A DNA stretch of 64,000 nt, taken from Defluviitaleaceae bacterium (lineage in GTDB: Bacteria > Bacillota > Clostridia > Lachnospirales > WQUN01). The notes below the pieces were generated by a model. It had not been told where the DNA came from. It searched no databases and was given only the letters and a program-made list of their open reading frames with translations. The position numbers and the translations under genes are program-made. Where the stretch lies: the NCBI GenBank assembly GCA_009781755.1, contig WQVD01000002.1:1-64000 (forward strand). Reading direction: 5' to 3'. Below, one piece after another: positions 16,349 to 27,117 of this stretch. Every line of letters begins with the position of its first letter. Within the stretch, counting starts at the first letter, position 1.

Positions 16349-18106
16349 ATGATTACCGCAGAAAAGCTTTCCTACACCTACCCACCGACGGAACCGCGCG
16401 ATGCCGCGACTCCGCCGGCGCTTTTCGGTGTGGATTTGGCGATTGCGCAAGGTGCCTATGTAGCAATCGTAGGGCACAACGGCTCAGGCAAGTCCACTTT
16501 GGCACGCCACATGAACGCGCTACTTGCGCCCACTAGCGGTACGATGTACATAGACGGTAAAAACACCGCCGACACTCATTTATTATGGGAAATCCGCAAA
16601 ACCGCGGGCATGGTTTTCCAAAATCCGGACAATCAATTGGTAGCCACTTCTGTAGAAGAAGACGTGGCTTTCGGACCCGAAAACTTAGGGCTGCCTTCAG
16701 AAGAAATCCGCACCCGCCTCAACGATGCGCTGGCCGCCGTAGGCCTTAGCGATTTTGCCCAGCATGCGCCCTCGCGCTTATCCGGCGGGCAAAAACAACG
16801 TGTAGCCATCGCAGGCGTTTTTGCCATGCAACCGCAAATATTAATTTTGGATGAACCTACCGCCATGCTAGACCCCGCAGGCCGCCGCGAAGTCATGCAA
16901 ACCATTGCCGCACTCAACCGTACAGGCATCACTGTGGTGCTAATAACACACTTCGTGGAAGAAGCCGCAACGGCCGACCGCATCATTGTCATGCACAAGG
17001 GGCAAGTAACCATGGACGGCAGCGCCCTCGAAATTTTCGCACAACCGCAAAAACTGGTGGAACTCGGACTTGCCTTGCCCACACCCATTGCACTGGCCGA
17101 ATTATTGCGCAAACATGGAATAGCAATTGCACCAAATATCATTACTGCAGCAGATTTATTAGCGGACACCACTTTGCAATTAGTGATTACTGCAGGACAA
17201 ATACAAAATCCAGTTGGTTGCAAATTGCAACCAACTGAAATCTCAGCCCCCGTTCGTCAATATGCTCCCGCGAATACCGGCAATGCGCTATTGGAACTCC
17301 GCAACATCTCCCACACTTACAACCGCGGCACCACCTTCGAAATCACTGCAATACGCGACGTATCCCTCACCGTACACACCGGCGAAATTCTGGGCATCAT
17401 CGGCCACACCGGTTCCGGCAAAAGTACACTCATCCAACATTTGAACGGCCTGCTTACACCCACATTGGGTCAAATCATTCCGCCCCTTGACGCAAAAACG
17501 CGCCGCAATGTGGGGTTAGTTTTCCAATATCCCGAACATCAACTCTTCGAATCAACCGTGTACCGCGATGTCGCCTTCGGTCCAACGAAAATGGGGCTGC
17601 AGGGCGATGCACTTGACACCGCCATACGTCATGCACTGACGCTGGTGGGGTTACCCGATGACACATGGGAGCGTTCACCATTCGCATTATCGGGCGGGCA
17701 AAAACGCCGCGCCGCTATCGCAGGCGTGCTAGCCATGCAACCGCAAATCCTCATCTTAGATGAACCTACCGCCGGTCTCGACCCCGCCGGTTGTAAAGAA
17801 ATCTTAGACCTCATCGCAGCCATGCGGCACGAACGTGCCATTGTGTTGGTTTCGCATTCCATGGACGAAATTGCACGTTTGTGTGACAGCGTTGTGGTCA
17901 TGAACCACGGCGAAATCGCCTTACAAGGCAGCCCGCGGGAAGTTTTCGCTCAGCAAAAGCAACTTGAAAACATGGGGTTGGACGTACCACAAATCACCCA
18001 TATCATGTCACGCCTGGCAGAAATAAATCCGGCATTACCAACGGATGTTTTATCGTTGACAGAAGCCGCCAATATTATCGCGGGTATATCTGAGGTTTCT
18101 TCATGA
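16349..18106 (+). CDS. ECF transporter ATPase, EcfA-EcfA' fused in one chain
   Basis: A 585-residue protein made of two complete ABC ATPases that are usually separate genes. Domain 1: Walker A GHNGSGKST, signature LSGGQKQR, Walker B ILILDEPTAMLD. Domain 2 from about residue 308: Walker A GHTGSGKST, signature LSGGQKRR, Walker B ILILDEPTAGLD. Together with EcfT it energises exchangeable S components for vitamin uptake. The linker at residues 288-297 is encoded by a perfect 27-bp palindrome also present elsewhere. EcfT starts within its stop (ATGA). No clear ribosome site precedes ATG 16349. No S component is seen in the window. Confidence 0.93.
   Translation: MITAEKLSYTYPPTEPRDAATPPALFGVDLAIAQGAYVAIVGHNGSGKSTLARHMNALLAPTSGTMYIDGKNTADTHLLWEIRKTAGMVFQNPDNQLVATSVEEDVAFGPENLGLPSEEIRTRLNDALAAVGLSDFAQHAPSRLSGGQKQRVAIAGVFAMQPQILILDEPTAMLDPAGRREVMQTIAALNRTGITVVLITHFVEEAATADRIIVMHKGQVTMDGSALEIFAQPQKLVELGLALPTPIALAELLRKHGIAIAPNIITAADLLADTTLQLVITAGQIQNPVGCKLQPTEISAPVRQYAPANTGNALLELRNISHTYNRGTTFEITAIRDVSLTVHTGEILGIIGHTGSGKSTLIQHLNGLLTPTLGQIIPPLDAKTRRNVGLVFQYPEHQLFESTVYRDVAFGPTKMGLQGDALDTAIRHALTLVGLPDDTWERSPFALSGGQKRRAAIAGVLAMQPQILILDEPTAGLDPAGCKEILDLIAAMRHERAIVLVSHSMDEIARLCDSVVVMNHGEIALQGSPREVFAQQKQLENMGLDVPQITHIMSRLAEINPALPTDVLSLTEAANIIAGISEVSS
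17211..17237. repeat. 27-bp palindromic element inside the ECF ATPase gene
   Basis: A perfect palindrome with 13-nt arms and a central A, identical to 12136-12162. It encodes part of the linker between the two ATPase domains (PVGCKLQPTE) and keeps the frame. Confidence 0.92.
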
Positions 18107-18888
18107 GCCGCATCACCTTAGGACAATACTACCCAGCCAATACCTTGCTGCATCGGCTGGATCCGCGCGTCAAGTTGTTGGCAGTTGTCGTTTTTGTCAC
18201 TACTTTATTATTTGTTTCGCAATGGTTGGGGTTGGCAATCGCTGCAGTGGGATTGAGTTTAACTATTTATTTCTCACGCGTGCCGTTGGGATTCCTTTTC
18301 CGCGGATTGCGGATGATTTTTTTTGTCGTAGGTTTCGCCATGCTGTTGAACATTTTTTTAACACCGGGCGAAAATGTGCTTTTTTCCATCGGTTTTATAC
18401 ACATTACAACGGAAGGCATTTATCGTGCATTTTTAATGGCTTCCCGGTTGGTGTTGCTAGTGGTGGGCTCATCGTTACTCACCCTCACAACCTCGCCGAT
18501 AAAATTAACCGATGGCATCGAAGCGCTGTTGCGCCCTACACCGCTGCCCGCACACGACATTGCCATTATGATGACCATTGCATTACGCATGATTCCCACC
18601 CTGGCAGAAGAAACAGACAAAATCATGAAGGCACAAAAGGCACGAGGTGCAGATTTTGGCGGCGGGCCGATTAAACGCGTGCGGGCTTTTTTGCCCATTA
18701 TGGTGCCCTTGTTTGTATCTGCGTTCAAACGAGCAGACGAATTGGCCACCGCCATGGAGGCAAGGTGCTACCGCGGGGGAGAGGGGCGCACCAAGCTGTC
18801 ACCCCTACGCATGCAACCCACCGATTGGGCGGTGTTGGTGATCGCCGTGGTTTTTTGTGCGGGGTTATTGTTGACGCGGTTTGTTTGA
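18103..18888 (+). CDS. ecfT: ECF transporter transmembrane protein EcfT
   Basis: The membrane scaffold of the ECF transporter. 261 residues, about six hydrophobic helices, and the two cytoplasmic coupling helices: QKARGADFGGG (Ala-Arg-Gly motif) and MEARCYRGGEGRTK (second motif, Ala-Arg-Cys instead of Ala-Arg-Gly). The ATG overlaps the ATPase stop by four bases. Usually this module sits after rplQ with truA downstream; here it stands alone, followed by tRNA-Val. Confidence 0.93.
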   Translation: MSRITLGQYYPANTLLHRLDPRVKLLAVVVFVTTLLFVSQWLGLAIAAVGLSLTIYFSRVPLGFLFRGLRMIFFVVGFAMLLNIFLTPGENVLFSIGFIHITTEGIYRAFLMASRLVLLVVGSSLLTLTTSPIKLTDGIEALLRPTPLPAHDIAIMMTIALRMIPTLAEETDKIMKAQKARGADFGGGPIKRVRAFLPIMVPLFVSAFKRADELATAMEARCYRGGEGRTKLSPLRMQPTDWAVLVIAVVFCAGLLLTRFV

Positions 18889-18917
18889 ATATGATAGAGT
18901 TGCTAACGTAAGCATAG

Positions 18918-18990
18918 GGTCAGTTAACTCAGTTGATAGAGTGCTACCTTGACGTGGTAGAAGTCGAGGGTTTGAGTCCCCCACTGACCA
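18918..18990 (+). tRNA. tRNA-Val (anticodon GAC)
   Basis: A 73-nt cloverleaf. Acceptor GGTCAGT pairs with ACTGACC plus discriminator A; D stem ACTC/GAGT; anticodon stem CTACC/GGTAG with loop TTGACGT; T stem GAGGG/CCCCC with one A-C mismatch. CCA is not encoded beyond the discriminator. A terminator follows 15 bases later. Confidence 0.93.
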
Positions 18991-19005
18991 TATTTGCAAC
19001 ACAAT

Positions 19006-19027
19006 AAACCGCGCACGGCGCGGTTTT
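19006..19027 (+). terminator. Terminator after tRNA-Val
   Basis: AAACCGCGC / GCGCGGTTTTT forms a stem with a short loop and a T run. Confidence 0.85.
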
Positions 19028-19047
19028 TGCGTTTGGGAGGTAAGATT

Positions 19048-20241
19048 ATGCGTGTCATCGGCACATCTGCGTTCGGTTTGCGTTTACCCATTATTGGCCC
19101 GGGGGATGATTTAATCACCCACGTGGTTGATGCGGTGCAAGCCGCCGTTACACAATTAAACACACCGCTTAAATCCGACGATATCGTCGCCATCACCGAG
19201 TCCATGGTCGCCAAGGCCGAAAATAACTTTTGCGATATCGCTGACATTGCCGCCGATATACGGACCAAATTCCCCGGTGGCGAAGTGGGTTTGGTGTTTC
19301 CCATGTTGTCGCGCAACCGTTTCTTTAACATCCTTAAGGGCATCGCCGCCGGATGCGACAAATTGCACATCTTGCTCTCCTATCCGCACGATGAAGTAGG
19401 CAACCCCGTCATGGATCCCGATCAATTGGACAACGTAGAAGATTTTTTTAACCTACGCTTGATGCAAGATTATGATACCTACGTGACCGCAGACGACTTT
19501 CGTGAAGTAACTGGCGCTTACAAAATGCCGTTCACCGGTGTAGATTATGTAGAACTGTATAAATCCGTCGCACCGCATGTGCATATTTATTTTTCCAATG
19601 ATCCGCGTTCTATTTTGGATATTACACCCCATGTATTGGTGGGCGAAATACACAGCCGTCACCGCACTGCACTCCGCCTGCGCAAAGCCAATGCACAAAC
19701 CGTACACACCCTATGCCAAATTTTAAACGCACCTGTCAATAACAGCGGTTTTAATGCCGAATACGGTGTACTGGGTTCCAACCTCTCGACCGATACCACG
19801 CTCAAGTTATTCCCCAACGACGCACCCGCCTTCGTAGAAAAACTACGCACTCGTTTGCAACAAGCGTGCGGCGCTGCTCCCGAAGTCCTTGTTTACGGTG
19901 ACGGTGCCTTTAAAGACCCCGTATGTGGTATTTGGGAATTGGCCGACCCCGTTGTATCCCCCGGCCACACACCCCGCCTAGCCAACACTCCCACTGAAAT
20001 TAAAATGAAAATGGCCGCAGATACTGCCTTCGCCGGATTGCAAGGCGAAGAAAAACGCGAAGCTATTACGCAAATGATCAAAGAAAAAGACGATAACCCG
20101 CAAGCCTTCCGCGAAGGCACCACCCCGCGCGTATACGCGGATTTGTTGGGCAGCCTAGCGGATTTGGTATCCGGCTCGGGCGATAAGGGTACGCCGGTGG
20201 TGCTGGTGCGTGGATATTTTGATAATTATTCAAATAATTAA
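19048..20241 (+). CDS. CofE-like (F420-0 gamma-glutamyl ligase family) protein
   Basis: About 397 residues from ATG 19048, which has GGGAGG seven bases upstream. The N-terminal two thirds carry family features: PIIGPGDDL, DIVAITESMVAKAE, SRNRF, and later VYGDGAFKDPVCGIWELADP, as in coenzyme F420-0:gamma-glutamyl ligases (PF01996). No F420 biosynthesis gene is nearby, and Clostridia-like bacteria commonly encode such homologues without F420, so the substrate is uncertain; an amide-forming ligase acting on another acid is possible. It stands alone between tRNA-Val and oriC, with its own terminator. Confidence 0.72.
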   Translation: MRVIGTSAFGLRLPIIGPGDDLITHVVDAVQAAVTQLNTPLKSDDIVAITESMVAKAENNFCDIADIAADIRTKFPGGEVGLVFPMLSRNRFFNILKGIAAGCDKLHILLSYPHDEVGNPVMDPDQLDNVEDFFNLRLMQDYDTYVTADDFREVTGAYKMPFTGVDYVELYKSVAPHVHIYFSNDPRSILDITPHVLVGEIHSRHRTALRLRKANAQTVHTLCQILNAPVNNSGFNAEYGVLGSNLSTDTTLKLFPNDAPAFVEKLRTRLQQACGAAPEVLVYGDGAFKDPVCGIWELADPVVSPGHTPRLANTPTEIKMKMAADTAFAGLQGEEKREAITQMIKEKDDNPQAFREGTTPRVYADLLGSLADLVSGSGDKGTPVVLVRGYFDNYSNN

Positions 20242-20276
20242 TTGACCAACCATTAAATGGAGACTTGTTTTAAGTG

Positions 20277-20305
20277 AAGGACTGCCTTATTGGGCGGTCT
20301 TTTTT
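20277..20305 (+). terminator. Terminator after the CofE-like gene
   Basis: GGACTGCC / GGGCGGTC stem with a TTATT loop, then a run of T residues. Confidence 0.83.
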
Positions 20306-20319
20306 ACTTCCTTTTTTAC

Positions 20320-20487
20320 CTTTTCTCCCCAATACCATGAACAATGCTTGTGCATACCTTGTAAATTACCTGTGCATATCTGTGGATAACTTCCTTGCAA
20401 TTTGATATAATTCAATTTGCGTTGTTTTAGTAATTAACATCTTGTGGATAACTGTGTGGAAAAGCGAACAAATGGGGGATAATTAAC
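20320..20487. other. oriC, left part: DnaA-box cluster upstream of dnaA
   Basis: Two consensus DnaA boxes TGTGGATAA lie at 20381-20389 and 20443-20451. Near-consensus boxes lie at 20349-20357 (TGTGCATAC), 20371-20379 (TGTGCATAT) and 20455-20463 (TGTGGAAAA), all in the same orientation. AT-rich sequence lies between them at 20400-20440. Together with boxes after dnaA this matches the bipartite origin of Bacillota. Confidence 0.85.
20383..20411 (+). promoter_or_regulatory. Probable dnaA promoter overlapping a DnaA box
   Basis: A -10 hexamer TATAAT at 20406-20411 is spaced 17 bp from TGGATA at 20383-20388, which is part of the first consensus DnaA box. DnaA bound there would block it, giving autorepression. 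Inferred from sequence only. Confidence 0.5.
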
Positions 20488-21816
20488 ATGAACGTACATA
20501 CGATTTGGGAAAGAACCTTAACATTACTAGAGTCATGCGCCACTGAGGCAACCTATTTGACGTACTTAAAGCCGTTGTATCCGCATTCATACGATAACAA
20601 CATACTTTCTTTGAAAACACCGGAGGATTTCCACAAGCCTACGATTATCAAACGATATTTATTTGACATCAAGCGATGCTTCAACGAAGTCATTGAATCC
20701 AACGACAACGATGTAATCATCGTATCTCCAGAAGATTTTGCCGACTCGGGCGAGCAATCGGCCAAGCATAATAATTATAAAATGACAAACCTGCGGCCAG
20801 GCTATTTATTTGATACGTTTGTCGAAGGCAGCAACAATTTGATGGCAGCTTCCGCAGCCAAAGCCGTAGCAGATGCATCGGGCACAGGGGCTTCAGTATA
20901 CAACCCATTATTCTTGTACGGCGGCGTAGGTTTGGGCAAAACACATCTCATGCATGCCATCGGCAACCAAGTCATCGAACAAAAACCTTCTATTAAAGTG
21001 CGATATATTTCATCCGAAACCTTCACCAACGAATTCACCGCCGCCCTACGTGAGAAAACCATGCCCGAATTCATTAAAAAATACCGCGATTGCGACCTTA
21101 TCCTCATCGATGATATACAATTCCTAGAAGGCAAAGAACGCACACAAGAAGAAATGTTCCACACTTTTAACGACCTATACAACAACAACAAGCAAATCGT
21201 CATCGCATCCGACCAACCCCCCGCGCGCTTGGGCGGGCTGGAAGAACGCCTCACGTCGCGTTTTGCCATGGGCTTGCAAGTGGACATCACCAAACCCGAC
21301 GACGCCACCCGCGCCGCCATCCTAGATAAAAAAATGCAACGCGAAAACATCGACATTCCTACGGACGTCAAAGAATTTATCCTTAAAAATTTCATCAACA
21401 ACATCCGCGATTTGGAAGGTGCTTTAAATAAAATCCTTGCTTATGCACGTCTTTCTAGTGTACCCATTTCCTTGGAATTGGCAGAAAATGCGCTCAAAGA
21501 TCAATTAATTAACCACGCACCTCCCGTCCTTACCATGGATTACATCCAAACCATCGTAGCCAACCATTACAACCTCACCACCGAAGAAATCAACAGCCGC
21601 AAGCGTACACAAAACATCGTATTCCCAAGGCAAATTGCCATGTACCTATGTCGCAAGCTCATGGACGTAAGCCAACCCGAAGTAGGCAAGTTTTTCGGCG
21701 GCCGCGACCATACCACCGTTATTCACTCCTGTGAAAAAATATCCGCGGAACTCGAATACGACATACAACTAAAAGAAGCGATTTCGCTATTGGAAAAAAT
21801 TATTAAGGGGGAATAA
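20488..21816 (+). CDS. dnaA: Chromosomal replication initiator DnaA
   Basis: DnaA binds DnaA boxes and opens the origin in its ATP form. 442 residues: domain I to about residue 80, a short linker, AAA+ domain III with Walker A GGVGLGKTH and Walker B LILIDDIQF, and domain IV ending in the DNA-binding signature GGRDHTTVIHSCEKI. GGGGA lies 8 to 12 bases upstream of ATG. Flanked by DnaA boxes on both sides. Confidence 0.98.
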   Translation: MNVHTIWERTLTLLESCATEATYLTYLKPLYPHSYDNNILSLKTPEDFHKPTIIKRYLFDIKRCFNEVIESNDNDVIIVSPEDFADSGEQSAKHNNYKMTNLRPGYLFDTFVEGSNNLMAASAAKAVADASGTGASVYNPLFLYGGVGLGKTHLMHAIGNQVIEQKPSIKVRYISSETFTNEFTAALREKTMPEFIKKYRDCDLILIDDIQFLEGKERTQEEMFHTFNDLYNNNKQIVIASDQPPARLGGLEERLTSRFAMGLQVDITKPDDATRAAILDKKMQRENIDIPTDVKEFILKNFINNIRDLEGALNKILAYARLSSVPISLELAENALKDQLINHAPPVLTMDYIQTIVANHYNLTTEEINSRKRTQNIVFPRQIAMYLCRKLMDVSQPEVGKFFGGRDHTTVIHSCEKISAELEYDIQLKEAISLLEKIIKGE

Positions 21817-22162
21817 AAAGAGATCGTGTAATTCAAGTGAGTACATACGAGGGAACGGGGGTATGGGTAAGCGTGCCTTTCTAGCAGCATAATCGTACAG
21901 CACGCGTCTCGTATACCCTGCAGCACTTTCCCGTTCTTCACACGCTTATGTGGATTACGCGGGGATGCATTGTGCATAAATTTAGTGTATAATAATGAAG
22001 GTGGATAACGTGGATATCCGGCATTTTTATACACCCAAACCCAACAAAGTTACACACAACGAAAAAATGCACAGTTATTGGACGTGCATAGCTTTTCCAC
22101 ACAACCCACAGCCATTAATATTACGATTACTTTTTCAACATATATAAATGATGAGGTGTGCC
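21817..22162. other. oriC, right part: dnaA-dnaN intergenic region
   Basis: This 346-bp gap has no gene. It contains DnaA-like boxes TGTGGATTA (21949-21957), TGTGCATAA (21971-21979), GGTGGATAA (22000-22008) and TTTTCCACA (22093-22101, reverse). The part 21850-21950 contains several short inverted words (ACATACGAGG with CTCGTATA; GTAAGCGTG with CACGCTTA) and may fold. Confidence 0.7.
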
Positions 22163-23326
22163 ATGAAATTGTCATGCGTGAAGTCCGTTCTGTTGGAAGG
22201 TTTAAACTTGGTGTCACGTGCAGTATCGGCGCGGACGACCAAACCTATATTGGAATGTGTACTTTTGTTTACGCGGACGGACAAGGGGCTTACGCTGTGC
22301 GGCAACGACACGGAGCTTACAATAACCACCGCCATGTTGGAAGCGGACATTGAAACACCCGGCATGATTGCTTTGAATGCAAAATTATTTACCGACATTA
22401 TACGCAAGATGCCCGGCGACTACGTGACCATCGAAGTAGATGAAAAAGGCGTGGCAGAAGTAACATCCGGTCGTGCGGTCATGAAGATATTTGGTTTGCC
22501 TGGCGAAGAATTCCCCATGATACCCGAGCATGAATTGGAACATAAAAACGGACGCTATCGCATCGCCGCTTCACAGCTACGTGATATGATCCGTCAAACG
22601 ATATTCAGTGTATCGCTGGATCAAAGTAAAGCCATTCTTACCGGCGAATTATTCGATATTCAAGACGGCAACTTACAAATTGTGAGCGTGGACATGCACC
22701 GTATTTCCTACCGCTCATATAAATTTCCTCAAACAACGCCAGAACAGCGCGACCACAGCGCGGTCATCCCCGCACGGGCTTTGCATGAAATATCACGCAT
22801 ATTTTCCGGCGACGATGAAACCGAAGTGACTTTTTATTTTACGGAAAATCGTGTGGTGTTTGACACGCCGGAGTTCACATTCGTATCGCGTTTGTTAACA
22901 GGTGATTTCATCCGTTACGATCAAATATTTAATGAAGATTTCAACACATTGCTGACTGTAGACCGCCTTACTTTATTAAATGCATTGGAACGCGCTATTT
23001 TGGTGGCAGGCGAAAATAAACAAATCCCCATAAAATTGTCTATCGGCGACGATGAATTAACCGTAAATGCCCAAACTGCCGACCGCGGCCAAGCCCATGA
23101 CGAAATCCCCTGCGGCACCGACGGGCAGGATTTGGTCATTTATTTCAATCCGCGGTATATCATTGATGTACTGCGCGTTGTCGAAGAAGAACAAGTACAA
23201 ATTAAATTTATGGGCCCCAAGAGCGCAGCGACCATCCGTGGCGTAAAAGCAACCAACCCCGAAGAAGCCACCAACTTGCCCGACGATCAAAAATATTTAA
23301 TCGTACCCCTGCGCGGCCCCGCTTAA
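22163..23326 (+). CDS. dnaN: DNA polymerase III beta sliding clamp
   Basis: The clamp ring that tethers DNA polymerase. 387 residues from ATG 22163, preferred over 22148 because GAGGTG lies four bases before it. The three clamp folds are visible, with KPILECVLL near residue 30, LPGEEFPMIPE at about 115 and the C-terminal YLIVPLRGPA. It follows dnaA and precedes recF by three bases. Confidence 0.97.
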   Translation: MKLSCVKSVLLEGLNLVSRAVSARTTKPILECVLLFTRTDKGLTLCGNDTELTITTAMLEADIETPGMIALNAKLFTDIIRKMPGDYVTIEVDEKGVAEVTSGRAVMKIFGLPGEEFPMIPEHELEHKNGRYRIAASQLRDMIRQTIFSVSLDQSKAILTGELFDIQDGNLQIVSVDMHRISYRSYKFPQTTPEQRDHSAVIPARALHEISRIFSGDDETEVTFYFTENRVVFDTPEFTFVSRLLTGDFIRYDQIFNEDFNTLLTVDRLTLLNALERAILVAGENKQIPIKLSIGDDELTVNAQTADRGQAHDEIPCGTDGQDLVIYFNPRYIIDVLRVVEEEQVQIKFMGPKSAATIRGVKATNPEEATNLPDDQKYLIVPLRGPA

Positions 23327-23329
23327 TAC

Positions 23330-24427
23330 GTGATTATCCGTAGCCTATCCACCGAGTCCTTCCGAAACTTAAAAATAAGCACGGTAGATTTGTTGCCGGG
23401 CATCAATATCTTACAAGGCGACAACGCACAAGGAAAAACCAATTTTTTAGAAGCGGTGTATTTTTGCGCATTAGGCAGACCATTACGTGCCGAACAAACC
23501 CGTGAATTAATTCCCATTAGTGACACAGGTGTAACCGGTGCACATGCACGTGCCGTATTTGGCGACATGTCGCCATTTACAATAGATGCTGCCATCACAC
23601 CCCAAAAAGGAAAATATGTAAAATCCATCGCCATCGACCGCATTCCCATCAAAAATACGCGCGAATTATTTGGCCGCGTTCCCATTATCAGCTTCGCCCC
23701 CGAAGATTTGCGCTTGATCAAATCTGGCCCCGCAGAACGTAGAAAATTTCTTGACATCGAAATATGCCAATTATCACCTGTATATTATCAAGAACTCCGC
23801 GCCTATTATCGTGCCTTGCGCCAACGTAATCACTTACTTAAATTGACGCAAAAAGATAAAAAACAAGCCGATTCCTTGGCTATATGGGACACACAACTCA
23901 TTGAACATGGTCTACGGATAAAAAAAACACGTGCGCAATTCATCACCCAACTCAACCAACAAGCTGCTGACATCCACGCCCACATCACCCAAAACAAAGA
24001 AACACTCACCTTAGAATACAAACCCAATATCACAGACCCCTTTCAATTCGCCACTGCACTGGATCGTCACCAAAAACGTGATATTCTCTTAGGCTCCACA
24101 TCTACGGGCATCCACCGCGATGACGTGATTTTTCATGTCCGCGGTTTATCTGCGCGTTCATTTGGTTCGCAAGGACAAACACGTACTGCTGTACTGTCTG
24201 TTAAGTTGGCAGAAATCCGTTTAATCACAGAGCGGTTAGGTACATCGCCCATACTGTTGTTGGATGACGTTTTTAGTGAATTGGACGCAGCAAGACAACA
24301 TTTTTTGCTGGAGCAAGTGAAAGATGTGCAGACTTTACTAACATGTACCGGTGTTGATGATGTGTTGAAAAAGGTGCCGCAGGAATGTGCTATTTTAAGT
24401 GTGATAAATGGCAATATTGTAGTATAA
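23330..24427 (+). CDS. recF: Recombination and repair ATPase RecF
   Basis: RecF loads RecA at gaps and stalled forks. 365 residues with GTG start three bases after the dnaN stop, so it is coupled. SMC-like ATPase features: Walker A GDNAQGKTN at about 29-37, signature SFGSQGQTRT, Walker B ILLLDDVFSELD. The small S4-domain gene yaaA that normally sits between dnaN and recF in Bacillota is absent here. Confidence 0.96.
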   Translation: MIIRSLSTESFRNLKISTVDLLPGINILQGDNAQGKTNFLEAVYFCALGRPLRAEQTRELIPISDTGVTGAHARAVFGDMSPFTIDAAITPQKGKYVKSIAIDRIPIKNTRELFGRVPIISFAPEDLRLIKSGPAERRKFLDIEICQLSPVYYQELRAYYRALRQRNHLLKLTQKDKKQADSLAIWDTQLIEHGLRIKKTRAQFITQLNQQAADIHAHITQNKETLTLEYKPNITDPFQFATALDRHQKRDILLGSTSTGIHRDDVIFHVRGLSARSFGSQGQTRTAVLSVKLAEIRLITERLGTSPILLLDDVFSELDAARQHFLLEQVKDVQTLLTCTGVDDVLKKVPQECAILSVINGNIVV

Positions 24428-24517
24428 TAAGGGTTGAAAAGATTAATAAAAAAAACTGAGCCTTAAGCGGCGTGTTTTTATATATAATAGCCCTTCAAAC
24501 CAATGCTTGCGAAGCGC

Positions 24518-24604
24518 ATAGGGGTCAAGGGGGGCTGTGTGTTAAATAAAACTTTTGCTGGCACCCTTGCGGGATTTGGAACAGCGTCCCCAAGGTCTTA
24601 ATTT
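24518..24604. repeat. GC-rich double-hairpin repeat, divergent copy
   Basis: AGGGGTCAAGGGG at its left end and CCCCAAGGTCTTAA at its right end match the copies at 12207-12264 and 30955-31018, but the first hairpin is broken by about 20 bp of AT-rich sequence. It lies in the 223-bp recF-gyrB gap. Confidence 0.72.
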
Positions 24605-24623
24605 TTTGACTTTGATCTTTTGA

Positions 24624-26645
<2,022 letters not shown>

Positions 26646-26667
26646 GATTGAGCAAGGAGGTAAATAA

Positions 26668-27003
26668 ATGGAATTTGATTTATATACAATTGATTGGGTA
26701 GCAATCTCATCAATTATTACATTATTTATGGTTATGTTGACTTTTATATCTATCATTAATGCTCGTCGTGCAAATAAAATAGCAAATGATGCACTACTAG
26801 AAGCGTTTAAGCAATTGGAAGAATATAAAAGAGCTAATGATATTGCTCAAAATAGTTTAAATGAAATAATTATACAAACAAAATTAAAAGAGCAAGAAAT
26901 AAAAGATGAAAAAGAACGTTGGGAAAAAGAAAAACGGGCGACACAGAGAATGTTATCAGGTGATAATTATAAAGATATATTTAAAGATGAATATGGTATT
27001 TGA
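26668..27003 (+). CDS. Small membrane protein with long coiled coil
   Basis: 111 residues, AT-rich. Residues 8-30 form one membrane helix (WVAISSIITLFMVMLTFIS), then a long Lys/Glu-rich helix to about residue 98, likely a coiled coil. AAGGAGG precedes the ATG, so expression looks likely. It is the first gene of the AT-rich insertion between gyrB and gyrA. I do not recognise it. The layout resembles short phage or defence-associated anchors, but no function is claimed. Confidence 0.6.
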   Translation: MEFDLYTIDWVAISSIITLFMVMLTFISIINARRANKIANDALLEAFKQLEEYKRANDIAQNSLNEIIIQTKLKEQEIKDEKERWEKEKRATQRMLSGDNYKDIFKDEYGI

Positions 27004-27115
27004 ATTCATCTTTGAAGTAAAATTATTACCGGATGAAGCAGAAGCTATCCGCTTAGGTCGTGAAGAAATCCGCCGTGGTGAATTTGTTTCTCACGATGAA
27101 ATTGATTGGAATTAA
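26993..27115 (+). pseudogene. Probable antitoxin remnant (C-terminal fragment)
   Basis: A frame of about 40 codons overlapping the end of the previous gene. Its end, EAIRLGREEIRRGEFVSHDE, resembles the C-terminal tail of small antitoxins of the RelB/YefM kind, which often read as Gly-Arg-Glu-x-x-x-x-Gly-x-x-Val/Ser-x-Asp-Glu. The N-terminal DNA-binding part and a ribosome site are missing. It may be a broken antitoxin or a very short gene. Confidence 0.4.
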
Positions 27116-27117
27116 TC

